DNA from: Symsagittifera roscoffensis
Lineage: Eukaryota > Xenacoelomorpha > Acoela > Convolutidae
Direction: 5' to 3'
Assembly (NCBI RefSeq): GCF_963678635.1
Contig: NC_087068.1
Span: 5,045,079-5,109,078, forward strand
Length of the DNA: 64,000 bases
Positions 1-11,038 of this stretch are shown here, piece after piece; positions within the stretch are counted from its first letter, which is position 1; each line of letters starts with the position of its first letter. Under the pieces are notes generated by a model. That model did not search any database and had not been told where the DNA came from. It saw nothing but the letters and a program-made list of their open reading frames with translations. Both the position numbers and the translations under genes were made by a program.

Positions 1-1
1 T

Positions 2-3000
2 GTCAAATCGATGGAATCTGCCAAGTTCGTGCTCAATTTTGATGGCAAGTTTGTTGCTATACAAGAATCTGACGAAAAACTAGACCTCAAGAGGACGTCA
101 ACCGGCCATCTTCTTCTGAACATTCATCCTGGTTATGAAGATGTTTGTTTGGCAGTGTTTGCGCAGTCAGATTTTAAGAAAATGCACCGCCAGTTTGGAC
201 ATTGCTCCGCAAAACGGCTCGAGCAACTACTCAAGCAGAGTGGCTACAAAAGCGCAACTTTGCAGTCTGATGTGGAAAGTGTAGTTGATGAATGCGAAAC
301 TTGCAAGAAGTTTGGCCGTGCTAAACCAAAACCTTCGGTTTCCTTGCCTCTTGCAGTGAAGTTCAACCAGGTGGTTTCTATGGATTTGCACAAATTGAGC
401 GAGCTCGGGCCTAATACGCATTATTTGCATCTTATAGATCTTTTTACGCGTTTCAGCGTTGCCTGTATAATCCACAACAAACTTCCTGAGACCATCATAA
501 GTGCGGTTTTGAGAAATTGGTGCCTTGTATTTGGACCACCAGGAACATTTATGAGTGATCGAGGAGGTGAATTCAACAACGAGAGGTTTCTGTCTATGAC
601 TGAGTGCTATAACATCAGGGTTATTTCGAGTGCATCGTACAGCCCTTGGTCTAACGGGGTTGTTGAGAGGCATAATGCGATTGTTACTGAAGCTTTCTGG
701 AAAACAAGGTCATCTGGTGAGAGCACAGACGATAATTTATGTCTCCAGTTTGCCGTACATGCCAAGAATTGTCTGTCTAACGCGTCAGGTTTCACTCCTT
801 TTCAGCTGGTTTTCGGGTCCTCCCCAAACTTGCCGAATGTAATTGAGGATAGAGATCCAGCTCTAGAATGCGTGACGACCTCAGAGTACGCACGTGAACA
901 TCTGAACCTGCTCCACAAATCTCGACAAGCCTACATAGAGTGCGAGTCCTCTAACCGTATCAAAAGAGCATTGAGAACAAATGTTCGTAGCAGCGAAGAA
1001 GTCCAATCGTCTGATCAAGTGTTTTACAAAAGATCTGAAAACCAATGGAGAGGCCCAGCCACAGTTGTGAACCGGCTAGGATCCGAGATTGTTGTGAAAC
1101 ATGGCGGTCAGTTGATCAGTGTCCATCCAACTCGCGTCCGGAAGTGTCAGTCGGGCAGTATAGAAACGCTGACCACAGCGGCGCATCCCGAGAACAGAAC
1201 AGAAATTCCGTTAGTCATTGGTTCAGAAAGTACCAAAGTAGACACCAGAACTTGCCCATCAGCTGCAGTGGAGAGTGATGAAGAAGAATATAATGTCGCT
1301 GAAGACCGGATTCCACCAGAGGAAAGCGTTGAACAAGTAAATAATCACGCTCAAAACGGTATGAAGAAGCAGTTTCAGACGCAAGAAAGAGAAGACTATC
1401 CGAAAGTGCGTGATTTCGTGAAGTTCGTACCCAGATGTGACCCAGAGAAGTCATACGAAGGTCTAGTAATCAGTCGCGCTGGAAAAGCAACTGGGAAGTA
1501 CAAAGGATGCTTCAATGTTGAATTTACAGCTCCAGACAATGTTGCTGGTATGACCGGTAACATAGATTTCACAAAAGACATGGTGAATTGGGAGAAACTT
1601 GATGAATGCCATGCGTTAATCGCAGGACACCAACCCGATCAATTTGTTGCTGAAAAGCAGATTGAGCTCGAAAACTGGATTAAACGCTCAGTTTACACGG
1701 AAGTTCAAGATGTTGGACAGTACTTCATTGATTTACGCTGGGTTTGCTCTCAGAAGACAACTGGTGCCAAGAAAGCACGTTTGGTAGCCAAAGGTTTTCA
1801 AGATATGGATTTGGAAACCCTCGTGAAAGATTCTCCTACGTGTGCCCGGGAAGCGTTCCGGCTTGTACTGACTGTCTCTGCATCGAAGAATTGGCCAGTT
1901 GGAGTTTTGGATATAAGCACTGCCTTTTTGCAGGGATCTGAGTTGAAGCGGGAAGTATATGTTAAACCACCTCCAGAAGCCGAATCAAAGTGTCTGTGGA
2001 AGTTGCATAAACCAGTGTATGGCTTAGCAGACGCCTCCAGACTCTGGTACGATCGTGTTCGCAAAGAACTATTATCCTTGTCATGTCAAGTTTCTCAGTT
2101 CGACTCCTGTTTGTTCATCTGGCGAGATCCGCAAAATAACGTCAGCGGTGTTCTGTGCGTCCACGTAGACGATTTTGCGTATTCAGGCACTGTTGGGTTC
2201 AAAAATGAAGTTATAGACAAGATTTCTATGATTTTCGATGTTGGAAAGCAGTCAGATCTGCCATGCAGCTACCTAGGCGTCCAACTAGACAGAGAAGAAC
2301 GTGGCATTTTGATCCAACAACAGAAGTACATCCAAGCTATCGAGGAGATAGATGTTCCATCTGATGCGACTCGAACAGAGTTTTTGTCTAGAAAAGGCGT
2401 GAGAGACCTGAGGAAACTTCTAGGCAAGCTGAACTGGGTGTCGTCTAACACACGACCGGATATATCGTTCGAAGTTAGCCTCCTTATCAGCAAACTGCCA
2501 GCCAGTACAGTAGAGCAAGTCCTGGCAGCGAACAAAGTAGTCCGCAAGCTCAAATACGACAATTACGGAACGTGCATGACATCTCTTGGAGACGACATTG
2601 AGTCCTGGAGAATCATTGTTTTCACAGACGCATCACTGAACAACTTGGCGGGAGGAGCAACCCAAGGAGGCTACTTGGTCTTCTTGGCGAATACCAAAAA
2701 CTCCAGATGCTCGCTCATTTCTTATCGCTCGCAGAAAATAAAACGCGTCGTTCGGAGTACACTCGCAGCCGAAGCACTGGCTTGCTCGGATGGTGTAGAT
2801 GCTGCTTATTTAATGCAAAAGATGCTGCACGAAATAGTCGGAAAAATTGTCCCTATTGATGTATATACTGACAACCGATCCCTGGTTGATGCGACGTATT
2901 CGACAAAAGCCGTCGCAGACCGTCGTCTGCGTGTTGAGATCGGCTATCTGCGAGATTTGACTTCAGACACATCCATAAGTCTCAGATGGATATCAACCAA

Positions 3001-3097
3001 CCAACAGGTCGCTGATTGTCTGACCAAAGATAGTCGCGTATCACGCACTACGCTGATTCGCTGTATACAACACTCTTCAATTGACTTCATTCAATAG
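2..3097 (+). CDS. Ty1/copia polyprotein, 3' part (integrase, reverse transcriptase, RNase H)
   Basis: This is a partial Pol polyprotein of a Ty1/copia LTR retrotransposon. The frame is already open at the left edge, so Gag and protease lie outside the window; the first Met is at 11. Domains in order: a GAG-pre-integrase zinc finger (HRQFGH at residue 59, CETC near 95), an integrase core with Asp in MDLHK, Asp in MSDRGGEF and Glu in VVERHN, a linker, an RVT_2 reverse transcriptase (DISTAFLQG; catalytic box HVDD where YVDD is usual), and a copia-type RNase H (FTDAS, AAEAL, TDNRS, ADCLTK). The order integrase before reverse transcriptase is diagnostic of copia rather than gypsy. No frame break is seen over 1028 residues, so this may be a young copy. 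A polypurine tract and LTR start follow. The class is certain; the clade is not. Confidence 0.95.
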   Translation, partial: VKSMESAKFVLNFDGKFVAIQESDEKLDLKRTSTGHLLLNIHPGYEDVCLAVFAQSDFKKMHRQFGHCSAKRLEQLLKQSGYKSATLQSDVESVVDECETCKKFGRAKPKPSVSLPLAVKFNQVVSMDLHKLSELGPNTHYLHLIDLFTRFSVACIIHNKLPETIISAVLRNWCLVFGPPGTFMSDRGGEFNNERFLSMTECYNIRVISSASYSPWSNGVVERHNAIVTEAFWKTRSSGESTDDNLCLQFAVHAKNCLSNASGFTPFQLVFGSSPNLPNVIEDRDPALECVTTSEYAREHLNLLHKSRQAYIECESSNRIKRALRTNVRSSEEVQSSDQVFYKRSENQWRGPATVVNRLGSEIVVKHGGQLISVHPTRVRKCQSGSIETLTTAAHPENRTEIPLVIGSESTKVDTRTCPSAAVESDEEEYNVAEDRIPPEESVEQVNNHAQNGMKKQFQTQEREDYPKVRDFVKFVPRCDPEKSYEGLVISRAGKATGKYKGCFNVEFTAPDNVAGMTGNIDFTKDMVNWEKLDECHALIAGHQPDQFVAEKQIELENWIKRSVYTEVQDVGQYFIDLRWVCSQKTTGAKKARLVAKGFQDMDLETLVKDSPTCAREAFRLVLTVSASKNWPVGVLDISTAFLQGSELKREVYVKPPPEAESKCLWKLHKPVYGLADASRLWYDRVRKELLSLSCQVSQFDSCLFIWRDPQNNVSGVLCVHVDDFAYSGTVGFKNEVIDKISMIFDVGKQSDLPCSYLGVQLDREERGILIQQQKYIQAIEEIDVPSDATRTEFLSRKGVRDLRKLLGKLNWVSSNTRPDISFEVSLLISKLPASTVEQVLAANKVVRKLKYDNYGTCMTSLGDDIESWRIIVFTDASLNNLAGGATQGGYLVFLANTKNSRCSLISYRSQKIKRVVRSTLAAEALACSDGVDAAYLMQKMLHEIVGKIVPIDVYTDNRSLVDATYSTKAVADRRLRVEIGYLRDLTSDTSISLRWISTNQQVADCLTKDSRVSRTTLIRCIQHSSIDFIQ

Positions 3098-3149
3098 CGG
3101 CTGTAACTATAACACATCGCTGCTTTGCGGAGCTTTCCAATTGATTAAA

Positions 3150-3162
3150 TTACACGGGAGAT
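3150..3162 (+). promoter_or_regulatory. Copia polypurine tract
   Basis: A purine-rich ACGGGAGA lies just upstream of a TGTTAATG that looks like an LTR start, 50-65 bp after the copia stop codon. This is the expected place for the plus-strand primer. Confidence 0.6.
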
Positions 3163-3261
3163 TGTTAATGTATTGTAATGTGCTTAATTGTCATGTGTTT
3201 AAGATTGTCATGTGTCGCGGGGTTTTGTAATTAACGACTGTTTTTATCCAACTTTTTCTCA
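3163..3261 (+). mobile_element. Copia 3' LTR, 5' portion (interrupted)
   Basis: The sequence starts TGTTAATGTATTG right after the polypurine tract. It can be followed for about 100 bp before a 12-G run opens a different repeat at 3262. No LTR end (CA) or second LTR copy is available in the window, so the boundaries are inferred from position only. Confidence 0.5.
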
Positions 3262-5048
3262 GGGGGGGGGGGGAAGAAAAAGAGCCCAGCATTCCTCTCA
3301 AGTATGCGTGCTATTCAGCAAAATTTTGACCAAATAAATGTTTGAAAGGAGAGCTTTTTTGTGAACATCCGCTCTCCTTTCCTCATCCTCGAGAAAGTGC
3401 TAGATCCGCCCACGCTCAACAATCTGACCCCTGCGTTGCCAAATAATTACGAGAACTGAATGCAAACATTCATGCAACATGAGAAAGCAGACTACTATGA
3501 ATTGAAATTGGATCATTACAAAGATTGGTAAATTAAAGAACATTTGAACAGACAGTTGAAAAAGTCAATGACCGCAAGGAAACAAAATAAGGCTGACTTG
3601 TTTTTCTGAATTTCAAAGAAAAAATATATGTCGCAAACACTAGCCACATATAAAGCAGAAAACAGATGCTAGAAAATTTCCAATGCTAAATCGTGATTAC
3701 AGCACAAGTGAAGTGTCGCCAAATAAGTGAACACTTTTTACTTTCAATGAACTCTTTTATTTGCGAGTTAGGCTAGAAAAATGGTTCTTACGAATACACT
3801 ACGCTGATCGCAAGTGTTAAAAGATTGAAAAAACGGTCAAATAACCAAAAATTTGACTATTCCAATGGAAATAATTTTAAGTTCAAAAAAGTTTGGCCGC
3901 TTATGTAGGGGAGCATTCCAAGTCCTTTCTATTATTGAAACCAAAATCGGAAATTTGGTAGCTTAATTTTTGAGAAAACAAAAAGTTAAAAATATCGGTG
4001 CAATATTCCCCCACAGGCCTTTTCGAAGGCTGTAGTCAAGGGGGTAAAGCAATAAAAGACCAGGGGAGTATACAGGCACACAGGAATGTAGGCAGTCTTT
4101 CCATGGAAACTCTTTTTTAAAAAACGTTTGAAGGGTTTTTCAGAAAAAAAATTTTTGGCAAAAAGTGATAAAAGTGTCTCATACAGAAAACTCTAGGCAA
4201 ATAAGCCAAGTAACACAAAAATTGAAATTCAAATTAGCAAGTGAACAAAACTGACGAAGCGGATACAAGGCCGACAACCATTGAGTAGACACCAGTTGAG
4301 CCAAAAAAAACTAAAAAAAATCTAAAAACTTCAAAAAATTTCAATTCCATATAGAAACTACCCTGTAGTAACTAGTTACTACGCAGTGGTGACCTACATG
4401 TCTGGTTTGTCGGAGATTGAACATGATAGCACGTGAATGGAGCGCACATGAAAGAAGTGATTGTGTTAAACTAGTTGTTAATCCGAAATAAAAACCATAA
4501 AAACCGAAATAAAAACCGTTACCAACTTTCGCAATTAAAAGTCGCTGCTCGATAGTGGAGTTTGCTATCCTTTTACACAGAGGCGAAGCCTAAATTTTAA
4601 AAACATATAATTACAAAAAACTATTTGACTTGCTAGCGAAATAAAAAATTAGGTTTTTCTACACAGAGGCGAAGATGCACTTCGCATACAAAAGCAAAAA
4701 TATGACCGATAATGCTACTGGGAAAAACTGAATAAGTAATACTTTGAGCTTACAAAATTTCTTAAGTGACTTTATTGCCCAATTTAACGCATCTAAAAAC
4801 CTCATACCCCTCTAAAATTCCAATTTTGGAACAAAATGACGAAAAATGATAACACTCATCAAGTATTTTGATGATTCAGAGGAGACAAACCTATACACAT
4901 TTTGACATTTTTGACCGATTCAGCTGAACAGTTTTCTGAAGGGGCCAATGAATGCTTTTATTGAGGGGAACCATGAAAGTTTATGGTCAAAACTTTCCAA
5001 ATAATGCCCAAAAACAGCATTCGGCTCTTTTTCTCCCCCCCCCCCCCC
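3262..5048. mobile_element. Noncoding element with G-run terminal inverted repeats (copy 1)
   Basis: The left end is a 12-G run followed by AAGAAAAAGAGCC. The right end is GGCTCTTTTTCT followed by a 14-C run, which is its inverted complement. Subterminal similarity continues weakly (TTTTGACC with A-rich flanks on both sides). The 1.8-kb interior has no long ORF. This is the architecture of a non-autonomous DNA transposon. It lies just inside the presumed copia LTR. The superfamily is not recognised and the target duplication was not resolved. Confidence 0.55.
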
Positions 5049-5205
5049 GGCCTCACACAAGCACCAATTTTATGGTGTAACGAGGGCTTTTATAAGGTTA
5101 ACCATGAACACCAAACATGTTTGTCATGGCCTTAACAGCTCGCATGCCAATTTTCGCAACATTTGGATGACGTGAACAAAATTTCACTAGTAAAATTTTG
5201 CAGGT

Positions 5206-6715
5206 GGGGGGGGGGGAAGAAAAAGAGCCCAGCATTCCTCTCAAGTATGCGTGCTATTCAGCAAAATTTTGACCAAATAAATGTTTGAAAGGAGAGCTTT
5301 TTTGTGAACATCCGCTCTCCTTTCCTCATCCTCGAGAAAGTGCTAGATCCGCCCACGCTCAACAATCTGACCCCTGCGTTGCCAAATAATTACGAGAACT
5401 GAATGCAAACATTCATGCAACATGAGAAAGCAGACTACTATGAATTGAAATTGGATCATTACAAAGATTGGTAAATTAAAGAACATTTGAACAGACAGTT
5501 GAAAAAGTCAATGACCGCAAGGAAACAAAATAAGGCTGACTTGTTTTTCTGAATTTCAAAGAAAAAATATATGTCGCAAACACTAGCCACATATAAAGCA
5601 GAAAACAGATGCTAGAAAATTTCCAATGCTAAATCGTGATTACAGCACAAGTGAAGTGTCGCCAAATAAGTGAACACTTTTTACTTTCAATGAACTCTTT
5701 TATTTGCGAGTTAGGCTAGAAAAATGGTTCTTACGAATACACTACGCTGATCGCAAGTGTTAAAAGATTGAAAAAACGGTCAAATAACCAAAAATTTGAC
5801 TATTCCAATGGAAATAATTTTAAGTTCAAAAAAGTTTGGCCGCTTATGTAGGGGAGCATTCCAAGTCCTTTCTATTATTGAAACCAAAATCGGAAATTTG
5901 GTAGCTTAATTTTTGAGAAAACAAAAAGTTAAAAATATCGGTGCAATATTCCCCCACAGGCCTTTTCGAAGGCTGTAGTCAAGGGGGTAAAGCAATAAAA
6001 GACCAGGGGAGTATACAGGCACACAGGAATGTAGGCAGTCTTTCCATGGAAACTCTTTTTTAAAAAACGTTTGAAGGGTTTTTCAGAAAAAAAATTTTTG
6101 GCAAAAAGTGATAAAAGTGTCTCATACAGAAAACTCTAGGCAAATAAGCCAAGTAACACAAAAATTGAAATTCAAATTAGCAAGTGAACAAAACTGACGA
6201 AGCGGATACAAGGCCGACAACCATTGAGTAGACACCAGTTGAGCCAAAAAAAAACTAAAAAAAATCTAAAAACTTCAAAAAATTTCAATTCCATATAGAA
6301 ACTACCCTGTAGTAACTAGTTACTACGCAGTGGTGACCTACATGTCTGGTTTGTCGGAGATTGAACATGATAGCACGTGAATGGAGCGCACATGAAAGAA
6401 GTGATTGTGTTAAACTAGTTGTTAATCCGAAATAAAAACCATAAAAACCGAAATAAAAACCGTTACCAACTTTCGCAATTAAAAGTCGCTGCTCGATAGT
6501 GGAGTTTGCTATCCTTTTACACAGAGGCGAAGCCTAAATTTTAAAAACATATAATTTCAAAAAACTATTTGACTTGCTAGCGAAATAAAAAATTAGGTTT
6601 TTCTACACAGAGGCGAAGATGCACTTCGCATACAAAAGCAAAAATATGACCGATAATGCTACTGGGAAAAGCTGAATAAGTAATACTTTGAGTTTACAAA
6701 ATTTCTTAAGTGACT
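5206..6715. mobile_element. Second, 3'-truncated copy of the G-run element
   Basis: It opens with an 11-G run and AAGAAAAAGAGCCCAGC. It then matches 3262-4771 almost base for base (differences include one A-run length and a few substitutions). It stops after TTCTTAAGTGACT at 6715, where copy 1 continues to its C-run terminus. About 157 bp of unrelated sequence separates the two copies. Confidence 0.85.
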
Positions 6716-7137
6716 CACGCCAATTATGCATCTACCTGCATGCTAAGTGACGCAAGCCACTTATGACGCATTAGCAAAGCCCGCCAATTTGAAACATTAC
6801 CAACTAACATGCCTCAATTTATAGAGCGGACGCATTTTTAGCTAGTATACGAAAAATTTCATTTAAAACATCCGACCGTGCCATGGTTCAAACCCACTCA
6901 TTTTGTTGCGGATCTCCTTCCCTGCCTCGACGCTACATATCCATGAAACCTTGAAGCTAAAGTGCTATTTGTAATATAATAGTCTGTGTTAATATCCTTA
7001 GCATTGGCTGTACTTAATAGCTGGTCATTGATCAAAATGAACACGATTTGTCGCAACAATAATTGAAAAAAAAGAGTGCTAGTTGGAAAAAAAGAGTTCA
7101 TACTATAACAAGCGATATAACAAGCATAAATTTCGGC

Positions 7138-7196
7138 TACGTCTGAGATTCGAACCTGCAACCTAGAGATTCTTGTCTCACACACTAACCACTTAA
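7138..7196 (-). other. tRNA-like sequence (SINE or pseudogene)
   Basis: On the minus strand a box-A-like GTGGTTAGTGTG is followed about 30 nt later by a good box B (GGTTCGAATCTC). The anticodon loop lacks the invariant T33, so it is not a working tRNA. A tRNA-derived SINE head or pseudogene is the better reading. Confidence 0.35.
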
Positions 7197-8839
7197 TAAA
7201 TCACAAACACTAGCCACAAAGTAGTAGAGAACAGACGCTATGAAATTTCCAATGCTACAGATCGTTACTGTAGCAAAAGTGCCATCAAATAAGTGAACAC
7301 TTTTAATGATTATTATTTTTTGCGAGTTAGGTAAGGAAAATCGAAGGTCCGTAATAACACACTACGCTGCTCACAATTTTAAAAACTGGATCAATAGGTA
7401 AACGTTTTCTTCAACCGGGAAAACAGAAAAACAAAATCCACTTTCGAAATTAGAAAATGACAACGTTTTTCATGACTTTTACACCTTTGACGTTCAATAG
7501 TGGAATTTGCCTTCCTTTAACAAAAGAAAATGAATTGAACATAAAAAAACACGGAAGTTATTCTGCGAAAAATCAAATTTGAGCTTGACAAATTTTAGGA
7601 CCTTTTCATGAAAAAAAAAACAAACGAACAAAATCATCACGACCTATAAAGAGTCTTCACTACATTCATTGACTCTTAAAAAAGATAAATTACGTTAACG
7701 CTATTTGAGTTTCCAGATTTATTTATGTTTTGCACTCTTTTCTTGAAGCTAGATCATGTTAAAGAAAAACTGGACCTTTTCTGCTTCCGCTGGGAGAAAA
7801 CGGGGTAATTTCTTTACTCCCCTGGAACTTGGCATTAAAAAATTCAAACTGAAGCATTGGCATTTTCGTGACCATTATACTTTTGTCGTTCGATAGTTGA
7901 GTTTTTCTGAAGTAGGGGCGCGCATTAAGTAACAAGAATGCTAACTGAACTCCGGCGAAGTGAACACATCCATTAGACATTTTCAACCGTCAAACGACGC
8001 AAGAAGCTACTAGCCCGAAAAAATAAAAAACCGAATTAACATTAAAAAGGAAAAGCATATATATGAATACGGATTGAGTGCGTAAGTTTACCAGCAACAC
8101 AAAAAAACTTCGGATTAAACGGGTATTCAAAACGTGTCAACATTTTAAAACAAAATCGAAGAAATTGGTAACTTAGTTATCTGTACCATAGAGGAATACT
8201 GTTTGATGGCATTCCAAAACAACAGCGAAGAGACAGTTAGAAAAGAGTCAATGAATCAAGAAAACAAAAAACTGAAAAGATCTTCAATTGTCGAATTTTA
8301 GAGTACAAAATATATAGCCTCAAAGCTCTTTGAGTTTCAAGATTAGTTTATGATTCACTTTTTACTGATCAAATATCTCAATTTGAGAAAACTGAAACAA
8401 TAAGAAAAATTTCTATTCCGCTGGGAAATCAGGAAAATCTACTTTCGAAATTAGAAGAAGGCCACGTTTTTCGAAAATGGCTTATTTATATAAAAATATG
8501 CAAAAAAATGATATCAATGCAAACGTAACAATTGACGGGGGAATCAAACAACGCTTTTGAATTCAGAAATTGAACGTAGAAATAATTTCAACAAAAATGG
8601 CCAAATCTCCAAAACAATTGAGTTTCTGATCTTCGTATTTTTAACTCATAACCGAAACTCTAAAATAGCCGACAGCATACAACTTCGCTTTCCATTTTGA
8701 AAACAAAAATTGAAACGAGTTCATTTGCAGTATCATCAAACAAATCGAGCAAAAATGATTTTAAAATATGTTTGATGAAAAATTTTTAAATATCATTAAA
8801 AAACGACAATTTTGAGCAGCAAAATTATGATGGGAGGCC

Positions 8840-9600
8840 ACAGCTGCAACCGCTGGTGTTAACGTGGCATCATCCAACCAAGGGGTAGACAATTTCAAAT
8901 ATTGAAAAGTACAAATTTGAAAATTTTCTAAAAACATAAATACTTCATATCTAAGAAAGTAAAATGCGCTGAGCAGTCATATTTAAGAAGTTTTTTTTAG
9001 CTTTAAGTTGTTTGAAAACTTTTGAAAAAACATAAAAAACGGCATATCTCAGAAACTTAAATGATTAGAGCAAACAAACTTGGAGGCAAGATCTAAAATG
9101 TTTGAGAGTGCCCTGAGACCACCTCACTATAGGAATGGTGATTTCAAATTTTGAAAAATTGTTCGAAAAACTATGAAAAATATAGAAAATAATGTCATAT
9201 CTTGGATACCAAAAGCATTTGAGCAGTCACCTTTAAAGTCAAGATTTGCAACCACTGAGAGTACCTCGACAGCACCTTTTTGCAGGGTTGGGAATTTCAA
9301 ATCTAATTTTTTGAATCTAAAATTTCTGAAAATTTTTGAAAAATTATAGGAACATCATATCTCAGAAACTGAAAATATTTGAGCAGGCATATTTTTGAGG
9401 CAAGATTTGTAACACCTGAGAGTACCCTGACAGCGCCCAACTACAGGGTTGAGTGTTTTAGATTTAATCAAAAAATCACAAGAATTGTTGTATCTCGTAA
9501 ACTAAAAAGATTTGGGCAATCATAATAAGAGGCCTAATTTGCAAACCCTGGTGGAACTCTGACAGCATCCCACTGTTGGGTTGATAATTTCAAACTTCAA
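8840..9600. repeat. Degenerate tandem array, period roughly 150-180 bp
   Basis: Four to five diverged units recur. Each carries in order a CATATCTCAGAAACT-like block, a TTTGAGCAG-like block, a GCAAGATTTG block, a GAGAGTACCCTGACAGC block and a TACAGGGTTG/TTTCAAAT block. Clear unit starts lie near 9040, 9195, 9355 and 9490. Units differ by many substitutions and indels, so the array is old. Confidence 0.6.
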
Positions 9601-10012
9601 ATTCACGCTAGAAAATTGAATTTTTTTGCAATATACCATATAGCTTAAACGTAAGAAAACTCTTTCGTTAAGAATGCAAAAATAATACGTTGAAAAAGCT
9701 TAAACATGTTGAGATAGTGAAGCCCGCGTTTAAATATATAATAATAGATAGATAATAAATTAAGCACGAAACATTCGGTTACAAAAAAAAACAAATCCTG
9801 ACCGGAATCGAGTCACTGAACTTAAAAGCATGAACATTCACTACGCCTTAAGCTGGCAAAATAATTACCTTGAACTTAATAAGCTTATTAAAATAAGCGA
9901 AACTGCAATTCACATACACAAACAATAAATGGCATGTGTGAGCTTTCAAATAGCAAGAAAATGCAAAAACAAAATAGAATAGACTGAAATACGGAAAAAC
10001 AAAAATACTACC

Positions 10013-10095
10013 TCGGGAAATCGAACCTACGCAATCGACTACCGACAGCTTTCGAGTCTATTGCCTCAGCAGTCGAGCTATCTGGCGATGCTGTC
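10013..10095 (-). other. tRNA-like sequence with CGA anticodon-like loop
   Basis: On the minus strand a box-A-like TAGCTCGACTGCTGAGG, a seven-base loop CTCGAAA and a box B GGTTCGATTTCC lie in tRNA order and spacing. The T stem and acceptor stem pair badly. I read it as a tRNA-derived pseudogene or SINE head rather than a functional serine tRNA. Confidence 0.35.
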
Positions 10096-10827
10096 ATCCA
10101 AAAACCAGCCGCTAATCCATCGGACGTTTTCCAACAAATACAGGCTACATAGACTCTAAATTTGGCACTTGGGCTTTTGTAAGGATGTGTAGGCTGGGGA
10201 GTCTAGAAAAGTCCCGTGAACAAAGTTCCAAATTGGAAAAAGTCTAGGTTCTGGTTGCAACACCTCTAGGCTCTCTTCCACTACGAAAAAGCCTTAAAAA
10301 AGGCCCCATGAAAACCCAAAAAAAGAGTAGGTCAAACAATCTTCCGTCTAAAAAATTAATTTAACACAAAGACGATCCGGACTTACGCAGTAGCTTTGAA
10401 AAGCACGAAAAAACCAAAAAAAATAAAATAAAAACGGTTGAAAAGAAACAAAAGGCCCTCATTCGGATCTCAGTTGCAGACTAAAAGTTTCGCCAACTGC
10501 TCAATAACGCCTTGCTGTCATCAAAAGCTAGCCACTAATAAACCGGATACAAAAAAAAAACAGAAATGATTCAAAACAGCTGTTATATCGCCAATGTTGA
10601 ATTATATGCAGCAGCAGTGTCTAGTTGATGAGAAATAGTTTGTGCGAGTTAGGTTGGAAAAAAGGTAAACTAAAAATATAAGACGAGAGTTAGCGTGTAA
10701 AAAAAAGGAACTCTAGTTTTGAATGAATATTGTAGTTAGTACGATAAAAATCCATCTAAAAATTTTTAAGAGCGGCTAAATCGAGCTGTTAGCGAGCAAA
10801 GTCCTCTACATAAACACTGAGTGCGGT

Positions 10828-11018
10828 CAGTATTTAGACAACCGCGTATTCAGTAAGCAGACATATACTATATTAACCAATCACAATCGAGATGAGAAAG
10901 CAAATTTACGAAATAAATAATTATTAATTATTCATTTCTTCCTTGTCTCGACTCTGGTTGGTTAATACAGTATTTGTCTGAATACTGACGAGTACGAATA
11001 CGCTGTCTAAATACTGCT
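10828..11018. mobile_element. MITE-like foldback inside the host intron
   Basis: The arm at 10828-10891 (CAGTATTTAGACA ... TATTAACCAA ... TCGAG) is the imperfect inverted complement of 10947-11018, around an AT-rich loop of about 55 bp. The pair can form a long hairpin and is noncoding. It lies in the intron downstream of exon 4 of the CEP290-like gene. Confidence 0.6.
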
Positions 11019-11038
11019 ACGTAACCATAAGCACTTAC

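Larger units (their letters stand above)
6716..10824. other. AT-rich noncoding region with old repeats
   Basis: No convincing coding exon was found on either strand. The region contains a diverged fragment of the 1.5-kb repeat (about 7201-7391, recognised by CACTAGCCAC, AAATAAGTGAACACTTTT and TTGCGAGTTAGG), two tRNA-like stretches and a degenerate tandem array (listed separately). It may be part of a long intron or the downstream region of the CEP290-like gene, whose later exons I could not find. Confidence 0.5.

Noticed and set aside
7138-7196. Functional tRNA gene
   Set aside because: No T before the putative anticodon and poor stems.
6898-7986. Short minus-strand ORFs (95 and 75 codons) as CEP290-like exons
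   Set aside because: Composition is not coiled-coil, one overlaps the tRNA-like repeat, and neither has matching splice sites.
10013-10095. Functional serine tRNA (CGA)
   Set aside because: Box A, box B and loop look right, but T and acceptor stems do not pair.
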